This document shows positions 1 to 5,640 of a stretch of DNA of 9,338 nt, one piece after another. The stretch spans positions 1 to 9,338 of the forward strand of contig WLLG01000062.1 in the NCBI GenBank assembly GCA_009700815.1. Reading direction: 5' to 3'. This DNA comes from Actinomycetota bacterium. GTDB taxonomy: Bacteria; Actinomycetota; Acidimicrobiia; Acidimicrobiales; Microtrichaceae. The position numbers were made by a program, and so were the translations under genes. A model generated the notes under the pieces. It ran no database searches. It saw nothing but the letters and a program-made list of their open reading frames with translations, and was not told the origin of the DNA. Position 1 is the stretch's first letter; each line of letters starts with the position of its first letter.

Positions 1-1733
1 ACGGGACGCGGAGCGAATGCACGAGTAATGCGCAACAGCGAGGCTGACATCTGATCCAAAAACTCGTTCCGACCACCTCGGGCAAGCAGTGCTCGGGGGT
101 GAACCCCGCCGAGTGCATCGCTCACCATGAACTCAGCACGAAGCAGGCCCACTCCGTCACTCGCCAAAGCTGCAGCCTCGAGGGCATGCTCGGCCATCGA
201 CAAGTTGAGATACACCCGAGTTGCAAGCTGCTCCTGCGTACCCTCTGCGAGGGAGGCAGGAGCCGTGAGCGGCTTGCCTGCAATTCGAGCGATTTCGGTA
301 CTCGAGACAGTGGCGAGATTCGGCGGCGAGCCGAAGCTACTAGGCGAACCTTCGCCCTGTGAGCCCCCGAGTTCGTGAGCATTCTGCTCGCCGAGAAAAA
401 CCTCTCCGCTATTTCCATCAACGGTTACGATCTGCCCAGTTTGCAGCATCGATGTTGCAATTCTGGCTCCCACGATGCACGGTACCCCGAGCTCGCGAGA
501 GACAATTGCTGCGTGGCAAGTCGTTCCCCCGCTGTCCGTAATCACAGCCGCTGCCCTTCGGATTACGGGCACCCAGTCTGGGTTTGTTGTGGGGGCAACC
601 AGAATTTCGCCGTTCTGAAGCAGCCGACCCTCTTGCGGTGAGTGAAGAATGCGAACCGCTCCTGAAGCACGTCCCCTTGATGCAGAGAGACCGGTGAGGA
701 TTGCTGCACTCGAAGCCCCAAATGCTGCGGCAATTCTGGTCGTGATGGGGCGGGACTGAACAAGGTACGTTGCCCCCCGGCTGATGCACCATTCAATATC
801 TTGAGGCTGCCCGTAGGCCTGCTCCACGCGAAGACCGAGCTCGGCGAGAGCCAAAATCTCATCAGCACTCAGCACTTGAGCTCCGGCATGTTCGGCATCG
901 AGCTGAGCACTGATGACGTCGCCATTGGGCCCAGGAATCAGCTTGTGGTCCTGCAGACCGATGTTCAGAGAAAGGAGGCGCAACGGCGACTTGCTCAGGC
1001 GATAGGTGTCGGGTTCGACCTGCCCGCTGACTACTACTTCTCCGAGTCCGAGGGCCCCTTCGATCACCATTGTGTCGGGATCAGCTGACATCGGGTCGGC
1101 AGTGAACATCACTCCGGCTCGTTCCGAGTCAACAAGTTCTTGCACCACGATTGCAATCGCCGGTTCGTCCATCATTGAGCGAGAAGCACGGTAAGAGACA
1201 GCCCGTTCGCTAAACACAGAGGACCAGCAGTCAACGACAGCCTCAACAAGTTGATCCTCGCCAACGACGTTGGCAATGCTGAGGTGCATCCCAGCAAAAG
1301 ACGCGTCTGCAGCATCTTCTGAAGTTGCAGAGGATCGAACTGCTACTGCCGCATTGAGGCCGAGTTTGCGATACGAGTCCACAAGGAGCTCGCGCATCTC
1401 CTCAGGCATGCCTGCGGCACGAACGGCAGCCCGTAGTTGCCCGCATTTATCGGACACCTCGACACTGCTGTCAGAAGACTGCGCTAGGCGACAGACCTCT
1501 AAGAAATCCGCTAGCAGCACTTCCCTCATGCCTGCTGCCTGCATCGCGTCAAGGTAACTCTGAGCTAAGAGAACAAACCCCTGAGGCACTGGCAGCCCCG
1601 CAGCAGTCATCTCGCCCAGATTCGCCCCTTTTCCGCCTGCCTGGGCAGAGTCACCTCGCCGCAGCTGGGTGAACCACGCTATTCCGTCGAGCGCGACGGT
1701 CATGGCCCGGGCTTTCTCATCAAGAGTTGACAT
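1..1733 (-). CDS. ppsA: Phosphoenolpyruvate synthase (pyruvate, water dikinase), C-terminus beyond window
   Basis: Makes PEP from pyruvate and ATP (releasing AMP and phosphate), a cytosolic gluconeogenic step. The frame is open from 1733 to base 1, giving 577 residues. In order: an ATP-grasp-like pyruvate/PPDK N-terminal domain with GGKGANLGEM (33-42), RSSATSED (133-140), QELVDSERAGVMFTADP (198-214) and DIEWC...LVQSRPIT; the swivelling phosphohistidine domain with SGGTTCHAAIVSREL, catalytic His at about 407; a Ser/Pro/Gly-rich linker (about 450-500); then the start of the TIM-barrel domain with GVGLLRAEF and GVHPRALL. The His domain followed by a barrel separates it from rifampin phosphotransferase, where the His domain is C-terminal. 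Roughly the last 200 residues, with the substrate-binding site, lie outside. The start is uncertain: ATG at 1733 lacks a clear ribosome site, while ATG at 1703 has a weak GAGAAAG upstream and still leaves 22 residues before GGK. It lies 91 bp downstream of the kinase gene on the same strand, so co-transcription is likely. Confidence 0.93.
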   Translation of the reverse strand, partial: MSTLDEKARAMTVALDGIAWFTQLRRGDSAQAGGKGANLGEMTAAGLPVPQGFVLLAQSYLDAMQAAGMREVLLADFLEVCRLAQSSDSSVEVSDKCGQLRAAVRAAGMPEEMRELLVDSYRKLGLNAAVAVRSSATSEDAADASFAGMHLSIANVVGEDQLVEAVVDCWSSVFSERAVSYRASRSMMDEPAIAIVVQELVDSERAGVMFTADPMSADPDTMVIEGALGLGEVVVSGQVEPDTYRLSKSPLRLLSLNIGLQDHKLIPGPNGDVISAQLDAEHAGAQVLSADEILALAELGLRVEQAYGQPQDIEWCISRGATYLVQSRPITTRIAAAFGASSAAILTGLSASRGRASGAVRILHSPQEGRLLQNGEILVAPTTNPDWVPVIRRAAAVITDSGGTTCHAAIVSRELGVPCIVGARIATSMLQTGQIVTVDGNSGEVFLGEQNAHELGGSQGEGSPSSFGSPPNLATVSSTEIARIAGKPLTAPASLAEGTQEQLATRVYLNLSMAEHALEAAALASDGVGLLRAEFMVSDALGGVHPRALLARGGRNEFLDQMSASLLRITRAFAPRP

Positions 1734-1774
1734 AAGTTGATCGAAACAGTGAGGAGCTCTGTGTGAGTAGGGCC

Positions 1775-1792
1775 AAAAGACCACAAGTGGCC
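1775..1792 (-). terminator. Short hairpin plus U-run between kinase and ppsA (weak attenuator/terminator)
   Basis: In the minus-strand transcript GGCCAC (1787-1792) can pair with GUGGUC (1779-1784) around a tight CUUG-like turn, followed directly by four U (1775-1778). The stem is short, with one G-U pair, so at most partial termination is expected. It could lower ppsA expression relative to the kinase. Seen in the sequence; function inferred. Confidence 0.28.
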
Positions 1793-1824
1793 TGAGTAGT
1801 TGGCATTCTTCTCTGGCACCACCC

Positions 1825-3321
1825 TCAATGGTGGCCTCGGTAGTTTGCTTGGAGCGACGAGCAGACAAGAGCCAGTGCATTCTGCGGGGTCAGCTTCTCG
1901 GTGTCGATCAGGGTGCTGTTTGGCCACGGATCAGCGAACGGTGCAAGGCCCGCAGCGATCAGAGCGGTGGCCTCTGAAGCGTCCTGCCCTTCGAGGAGTC
2001 GCTGCTCGATTCTTCTTTGTGCAACTTGGGTAGGGCATTCGCAGCGAAACTCACTGAGAACGCTGAAATGTTCCGCAGCTAGAGCCTCTGCAGCCTTGCG
2101 GTCCTGCTTGGAAGACCATGAAGCATCAAGAACAACATGCTCCCCTCGTTCGAGTAGGCGCCCCGCACGCAGGAGCATCTCGGCGTAGACAGCTTCAACC
2201 AAGTCCGGCCTGTAGCGGCCTTGGCCGAACTCGGTGACGTCGCTGAACTCAGCCCGTGGGAGAATCTCGTCGCGAATCAGATCACTGCGGAGCAATTGGG
2301 CGCCCGTTTCGGCTGCCAATAGGCCGGCAAGACTGCTCTTTCCGGTACCGGGCAGACCTCCAATAAGAACCAGACGAACGCTCGCAGATTCAAGGTGATT
2401 CGTAGCAAGTCCGAGTAGCTCCTGGGCATTTGTCGCTGCGGTCGTTTCTCCCTGTCGAGACCGCAGACATGCCACCTTCGATCGAATCAGCGCCCGGTAT
2501 GCAATGTAAAAGTCCTCAAGCGATTTAGGCCAGCTTCGTACTGCCAATTCTTGATAACAACGAAGGAACCCCGCTGCTAAATCCAGGTGGCCGAGTCGTT
2601 CAAGGTCCATAGCAAGAAACGCCACGTCGGATAGTTCGTCGCAGTAGCGAAGCGTGTCGTCAAACTCGAGGCAGTCCAGAATTCTCGGGCCGTCCTCAAG
2701 GCAGAAGATGTCATCAGCTTGCAGGTCCCCGTGACCGTCACGAGCTGCCCCACTTGCAACGCGGTCTTCAAACAGTTTTCCCCTGCCTTGAAGGTAGCGA
2801 AGGGCTAGGAACTCAGCTCGTCTGAGGTCGTATGTATCCAGCACCGATCCAGCGAATTCACTGAGTTGAGCAAACCCAGCAGTTACGAGCTCGGTGACAG
2901 CCTCGACCGATGCCGACTCGTCGACTTCTTGGCAGGGTAAAGAAGCGTTATGAAGTTCCAGAATCTTTCCGGCGACCTGTTCTAGGTAGCTAGCCGCCAG
3001 AGTGGTTCCCAACAACGAACTCAGACGAACGCTATCTGGGTATCTCTTCATCATGACCACGTGATCAACTTCCATGCCATCAACGCAAAGGTCCAGAACT
3101 CCTAGATAGGCGTCGGGCGCAAGGCGAGCATTGAGTTCAATCTCGCGGAGGCATGCAATCCTTCGCTTCTCCGAGGTCGAGTAATCGATGAATGCGTTGA
3201 CTACGGGCTTCTTTGACTTGTACACGACGTCTTCTACAAAGAAGAGCCTCGAGATGTGTGTCTCGACAACTCTGAGACTGCAATCGTTGTCTCCATGCAG
3301 ATCAACAGGCGTTGGGATCAT
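1825..3321 (-). CDS. Bifunctional APH-like / P-loop kinase-domain protein (Rv2004c-like)
   Basis: 498 residues in two domains. Residues about 15-290 are a COG2187-type aminoglycoside-phosphotransferase/choline-kinase-like domain: ETHISRLFFVEDVVYKSKKP near the N-terminus carries the likely ATP-binding Lys, GHGDLQADDIF (196-206) is the Brenner-type catalytic loop, and DCLEFDD (216-222) is the metal-binding motif. The loop has Asp at 204 where the canonical HGDxxxxN has Asn. Residues about 315-495 are an AAA_33/COG0645-type P-loop kinase with Walker A GGLPGTGKS (321-329) and LRSDLIRDE after it. Organisation and length match Rv2004c of Mycobacterium tuberculosis, a DosR-regulon member of unknown substrate. 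The start at 3321 has only a weak GGGAC upstream, but the conserved ETHIS block sits at the expected distance. A DosR-like box and a structured leader lie upstream, and ppsA follows. It is a probable small-molecule kinase; the substrate is unknown, and antibiotic resistance should not be assumed from the APH label. Confidence 0.9.
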   Translation of the reverse strand: MIPTPVDLHGDNDCSLRVVETHISRLFFVEDVVYKSKKPVVNAFIDYSTSEKRRIACLREIELNARLAPDAYLGVLDLCVDGMEVDHVVMMKRYPDSVRLSSLLGTTLAASYLEQVAGKILELHNASLPCQEVDESASVEAVTELVTAGFAQLSEFAGSVLDTYDLRRAEFLALRYLQGRGKLFEDRVASGAARDGHGDLQADDIFCLEDGPRILDCLEFDDTLRYCDELSDVAFLAMDLERLGHLDLAAGFLRCYQELAVRSWPKSLEDFYIAYRALIRSKVACLRSRQGETTAATNAQELLGLATNHLESASVRLVLIGGLPGTGKSSLAGLLAAETGAQLLRSDLIRDEILPRAEFSDVTEFGQGRYRPDLVEAVYAEMLLRAGRLLERGEHVVLDASWSSKQDRKAAEALAAEHFSVLSEFRCECPTQVAQRRIEQRLLEGQDASEATALIAAGLAPFADPWPNSTLIDTEKLTPQNALALVCSSLQANYRGHH

Positions 3322-3348
3322 CGGTTCTGGGTCCCATCTAGCCCCGCT

Positions 3349-3368
3349 CAGGCTGTGATTGCAGCCTG
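3349..3368 (-). promoter_or_regulatory. Perfect 7-bp hairpin in the kinase leader, close to the start codon
   Basis: CAGGCTG (3349-3355) and CAGCCTG (3362-3368) are perfect complements around a 6-nt loop. The stem ends 27 nt before the kinase ATG at 3321 and has no U-run on either strand, so it does not look like an intrinsic terminator. A smaller hairpin, CTTCT/AGAAG with a 7-nt loop, sits next to it at 3372-3388. Possible mRNA stability or translation-control elements; the role is inferred. Confidence 0.4.
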
Positions 3369-3440
3369 TTGCTTCTAGCTTTCAGAAGGTCTGCCACCTG
3401 TAGCCTTACCCTGGAGGTCTGGACTCTTGCCGGAAGTGTT

Positions 3441-3496
3441 GTTGGGTCCTTCTCGGCTGCGAGATGGGGCGGCACCTCAACCGAGAAGAACCCAAC
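3441..3496 (-). promoter_or_regulatory. Large leader hairpin upstream of the kinase-ppsA operon
   Basis: Arms at 3441-3456 and 3481-3496 form a 16-bp stem. The one irregular position (3448/3489) is C-A on the plus strand but U-G, a wobble pair, in minus-strand RNA, so the stem is continuous only in the kinase transcript. Within the 24-nt loop GAGGTG and CATCTC can form a further 6-bp stem (one G-U) closing a CCGCCC loop. No U-run follows in either direction, so it is not a standard intrinsic terminator. It lies about 120 nt upstream of the kinase start. I do not recognise it as a known riboswitch class. Confidence 0.6.
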
Positions 3497-3542
3497 CTGC
3501 TCCTTCGCCGCTCTTGCCAGCAGTTTGGGGAAGCAGCCTCAT
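3477..3542 (-). CDS. Possible 21-codon leader peptide
   Basis: An ATG at 3542 is preceded by a ribosome-site-like GGAGAAGGG with 4 nt spacing and opens a 21-codon frame, rich in Gly with one Trp, ending at TGA 3477-3479. Its last codons lie on the 5' arm of the large hairpin, so a translating ribosome would disrupt that structure. Against it: the ATG overlaps the -10-like AACAAT of the predicted DosR-type promoter, so it would be transcribed only from a promoter further upstream. The predicted peptide has no recognisable homology. Confidence 0.2.
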   Translation of the reverse strand: MRLLPQTAGKSGEGAGWVLLG

Positions 3543-3586
3543 TGTTCCCTTCTCCGCATCGGTTGAGTAGGGGCGAAAGTCCCGAA
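3541..3586 (-). promoter_or_regulatory. DosR/DevR-type box and -10-like element for the kinase-ppsA operon
   Basis: On the minus strand 3586-3567 reads TTCGGGACTTTCGCCCCTAC. It matches 16 of 20 positions of the palindromic DosR consensus TTSGGGACTWWAGTCCCSAA and fits the shorter GGGACTTNNGNCCCT form exactly. A -10-like AACAAT occupies 3546-3541. If used, transcription starts near 3534 and the box is centred at about -42.5, overlapping -35, as at DosR-activated promoters. The box is seen directly. Regulation by a DosR orthologue is inferred from the motif and from the downstream gene resembling the DosR-regulon protein Rv2004c. Confidence 0.6.
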
Positions 3587-3773
3587 TACTTCTTGAGTCG
3601 TAGATGCAGGTGCAGTCGCAGTTAGTGCGTAGCCCGTGGAACCCAAAGCGGCAAGAGAGCGGATGCGGTTCAGCCCATTTCCGCAGGAATTAGTTGATAT
3701 TGAATAGTTTTCATAAAAGCTTTATCTGTTATTCGTATCTATGCTGCCGAGACTTTTGTGGGACAATATAATA
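3587..3773 (+). promoter_or_regulatory. TetR-gene upstream region with AT-rich palindrome
   Basis: Between the DosR-like box and the TetR start no gene is seen. Base composition turns sharply AT-rich from about 3685. ATAAA (3713-3717) and TTTAT (3721-3725) form a palindrome around AGC, flanked by GAATA (3702-3706) and TATTC (3730-3734), a plausible operator for autoregulation. TTGATA (3694-3699) and TTGAAT (3700-3705) are -35-like, TATCTG (3723-3728) is a poor -10, and a perfect TATAAT (3767-3772) abuts the preferred ATG. Three GCAG motifs at 6-bp intervals occur at 3606-3621. The promoter cannot be placed firmly. Confidence 0.35.
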
Positions 3774-4406
3774 ATGGACCTGCTTGCCACCCCTCTGGAA
3801 GAGGCCTCCAACGAAGTGCGGGTCCTTGCCGCCGCTTTGGAACTTCTTGCTAGCCGTGGTGAAGCTGCCCTGAGGGTGACAACTGTCGCTGAAATTGCAG
3901 GGGTCTCCGTAGGAACTATCTACACACATTTTGACAGCCGTGACGGGCTTATCGAGGCCGCTTTCTTGGAGCAGTACCGCCGTCAACTCGGGGAACATCT
4001 GAGGCCCTTCGATCGAGTAATCGGGCCCAACTGCAGTCGCGAGGACTTGCTCAAGAGCCTTCGGGAATCGGCCGATTTGGATTCCGCCAGCGAGCAGGTG
4101 GCGGCACGCCGTATCCGATGCGAGATTATGGGAGCCTCCCATTACCGGCCCAAACTCGCTGAGGGGATATCGCGTCAGAACTACGAGATCGCCCAGATCG
4201 AACTAGCGGCCACCAAACATGCCCAGGAACTTGGGCTCATCGATCAAAGCATTGACCCAGAGGCACTCGTAGCCCTGATCCAAATTGTTCTTTTTGGCTT
4301 GGTACTTCGTGACTCGGATGTCGAGGACAATCCGCTACCAGCCAACTTCTTGGACTCTATCGTCCAGTTTGCTGGTGCATTCTTCCCACTCCCACTCCCA
4401 AGCTGA
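3774..4406 (+). CDS. TetR-family transcriptional regulator
   Basis: 210 residues from the chosen start. The N-terminal helix-turn-helix spans about 15-60: VLAAALELLASRGEAALRVT, then VAEIAGVSVGTIYTHFDSRD, the typical TetR pattern (IA..AGVS.GT.Y.HF..R..L). The remaining 150 residues form the variable ligand-binding, dimerising part, with a hydrophobic C-terminal helix (about 160-205) and no recognisable ligand signature. An in-frame ATG at 3741 would add 11 residues, but nothing resembling a ribosome site precedes it. The ATG at 3774 has GTGGGA about 11 nt upstream and gives a normal TetR N-terminus. The gene is divergent from the kinase and convergent with the reductase, 40 bp apart. It may control itself, the VOC-reductase pair, or distant genes; the target cannot be read from position alone. 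Confidence 0.9.
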   Translation: MDLLATPLEEASNEVRVLAAALELLASRGEAALRVTTVAEIAGVSVGTIYTHFDSRDGLIEAAFLEQYRRQLGEHLRPFDRVIGPNCSREDLLKSLRESADLDSASEQVAARRIRCEIMGASHYRPKLAEGISRQNYEIAQIELAATKHAQELGLIDQSIDPEALVALIQIVLFGLVLRDSDVEDNPLPANFLDSIVQFAGAFFPLPLPS

Positions 4407-4407
4407 A

Positions 4408-4425
4408 GCCGCGTGGTGCTGCGGC
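4408..4425. terminator. Weak hairpin at convergent TetR/reductase junction
   Basis: GCCGC (4408-4412) pairs with GCGGC (4421-4425) across an 8-nt loop immediately after the TetR stop. There is no U-run on either side, so intrinsic termination is unconvincing. AACGCATG is repeated at 4437-4444 and 4452-4459, the second copy inside the end of the reductase gene. Confidence 0.2.
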
Positions 4426-4446
4426 CAACATGGACAACGCATGCGC

Positions 4447-5511
4447 TTAAGAACGCATGGTGCCTTTACCCGAGACCAGCGGTAGGTCGAGTACGGACAA
4501 CAACCCGGGTTTGGCTGCACAGACTGCAGGAATAGCGTTGACGATTCGACCGGCCGTGCCGACGAGTCCGGCAGTGTTGTGGTCTCCATCGTCGCCCATC
4601 ATCTGCAAGTCCAGGGTGTAGTTGGGGTTGCCAGTCACAATGACGCGATACCCGGAATGCCCGGCAGGCTGTGGCCAGTCAGGTGCGATGTCATCGTGGA
4701 GGCGGGTGACATGCTCCAAGATGATCTTCGCTTCACCGTTGACGATTCCTTGGACCTCAAAGCGAATACCTGCAGTGGTGCCAACCTCGATGACTCCAAA
4801 GCCAAGGTCGAGGCGTTCTGTTGCGGGGACTCGTTCATGCACCTCTCGGAGTTCGGTGACTTCAACGCCCAAACCCGCTGCAATAGCTTTGACCACCCCA
4901 CCCCAAGCAAAACTCAGGACACCTGGTGTGAGTAGCAGCGGCGTGTCCTCGAGGGATTGTCCAAAACCCATCGTGCCAAAGAGCACCTCGGGCTGAGCGT
5001 AGGTGTCGTAGTTGACGATCTCCATGACTCGAACGGTGTCTACGTATTCGCAGGTTCCGGTGAGCACAAGAGGCAACAGGTCGTTCGCAAACCCAGGGTC
5101 AATTCCAGAGGTGAAGCAAGAGGTGCCGCCCTCGATGCAGGCATCCTCAAGCGGGCGACGCATGTCGAGGGCAAGGTGGCCAGGGTAGATCAACGGAACC
5201 ACCGAGGAACTCACCACGTTCGTGCCACTGGCCAAAATGCGTGCCATGTCATCGATTGCCTCGGTGGGTCGCAAATCCGCAGTTGCGGTGTAACAGACGC
5301 AGTCGGCACCCAGACTGAGCAGCTCGTCAATGTCGTTGGTGGCTGCGACGCCGAGCGGCTCGATTCCCACAAGCTCACCGGCATCCTTACCGACCTTGTC
5401 TGGGCTGTGGACCCAGAGTCCTACGAGCTCGAGCTCAGGGTGATTCGCAATCAGGCGAGTGGCATGGTGGCCTACGTTGCCGGTACTCCATTGGATGACG
5501 CGATAAGTCAT
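4447..5511 (-). CDS. Dihydrodipicolinate-reductase-like NAD(P)-dependent oxidoreductase
   Basis: 354 residues. The N-terminal Rossmann fold starts at once with YRVIQWSTGNVG (3-14), the glycine-rich dinucleotide loop seen in the DapB-like/2,4-diaminopentanoate dehydrogenase-like family common in mycobacteria and related actinobacteria. A second conserved block, TSGIDPGFANDLLPLVLTG (134-152), lies at the domain boundary. The protein is longer than true DapB (about 250) and lies outside any lysine operon, so a role in lysine synthesis is unlikely; substrate unknown. The start at 5511 is chosen for its AGAAGGA ribosome site (5516-5522) with 4-nt spacing; an in-frame TTG at 5535 would add 8 residues ahead of that site. 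It lies 129 bp downstream of the VOC gene on the same strand, separated by an inverted repeat. Co-transcription is plausible, but the gap could hold its own control. Confidence 0.85.
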   Translation of the reverse strand: MTYRVIQWSTGNVGHHATRLIANHPELELVGLWVHSPDKVGKDAGELVGIEPLGVAATNDIDELLSLGADCVCYTATADLRPTEAIDDMARILASGTNVVSSSVVPLIYPGHLALDMRRPLEDACIEGGTSCFTSGIDPGFANDLLPLVLTGTCEYVDTVRVMEIVNYDTYAQPEVLFGTMGFGQSLEDTPLLLTPGVLSFAWGGVVKAIAAGLGVEVTELREVHERVPATERLDLGFGVIEVGTTAGIRFEVQGIVNGEAKIILEHVTRLHDDIAPDWPQPAGHSGYRVIVTGNPNYTLDLQMMGDDGDHNTAGLVGTAGRIVNAIPAVCAAKPGLLSVLDLPLVSGKGTMRS

Positions 5512-5585
5512 GGTGTCCTTCTGATGGTTCGTCAAGCTTCTAGGTGGTCCTCACTATCGCACGACTACTGCTCATCGCGTCTGCA

Positions 5586-5618
5586 GCGGAAAATCGACAG
5601 TATGTGTCGAAAAACCGC
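5586..5618. promoter_or_regulatory. 33-bp symmetric inverted repeat between VOC and reductase genes
   Basis: The order is GCGG (5586-5589), AAAA, TCGACA (5594-5599), a 5-bp centre (5600-5604), TGTCGA (5605-5610), AAAA, CCGC (5615-5618). The GCGG/CCGC and TCGACA/TGTCGA arms are perfect complements with identical spacing on both sides; the A-tracts are symmetric in position but not complementary. This is typical of a dimeric-repressor operator. Alternatively, in minus-strand RNA the 6-bp inner stem is followed by UUUU, 23 nt past the VOC stop, and could be a weak terminator. I do not recognise it as a known regulator's motif. Confidence 0.5.
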
Positions 5619-5640
5619 TCCAGACGCCTGCAAAGTCGAG

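Noticed and set aside
1..1733. Rifampin phosphotransferase (Rph) instead of PEP synthase
   Set aside because: A TIM-barrel domain begins after the phosphohistidine domain, which Rph lacks, and no rifamycin-associated element is seen upstream.
1825..3321. Aminoglycoside resistance gene
   Set aside because: The APH-like domain is fused to a P-loop kinase as in Rv2004c, a family not known to modify aminoglycosides.
3441..3496. Large inverted repeat starting GTTGGG and ending CCCAAC considered as an integron attC site
   Set aside because: The core motifs are in the wrong order and orientation for attC, and no integrase or cassette array is present.
3369..3566. A 65-codon frame on the plus strand in the intergenic region
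   Set aside because: No ribosome site or family pattern, and it runs across the inverted repeats.
3566..3590. Hairpin with GAAA loop resembling group II intron domain V
   Set aside because: The lower helix is too short, and no other intron domains, reverse transcriptase or boundary motifs are present. The sequence is better explained as the DosR-type palindrome.
4447..5511. dapB of lysine biosynthesis
   Set aside because: About 100 residues too long, with different conserved blocks and no lysine-pathway neighbours.
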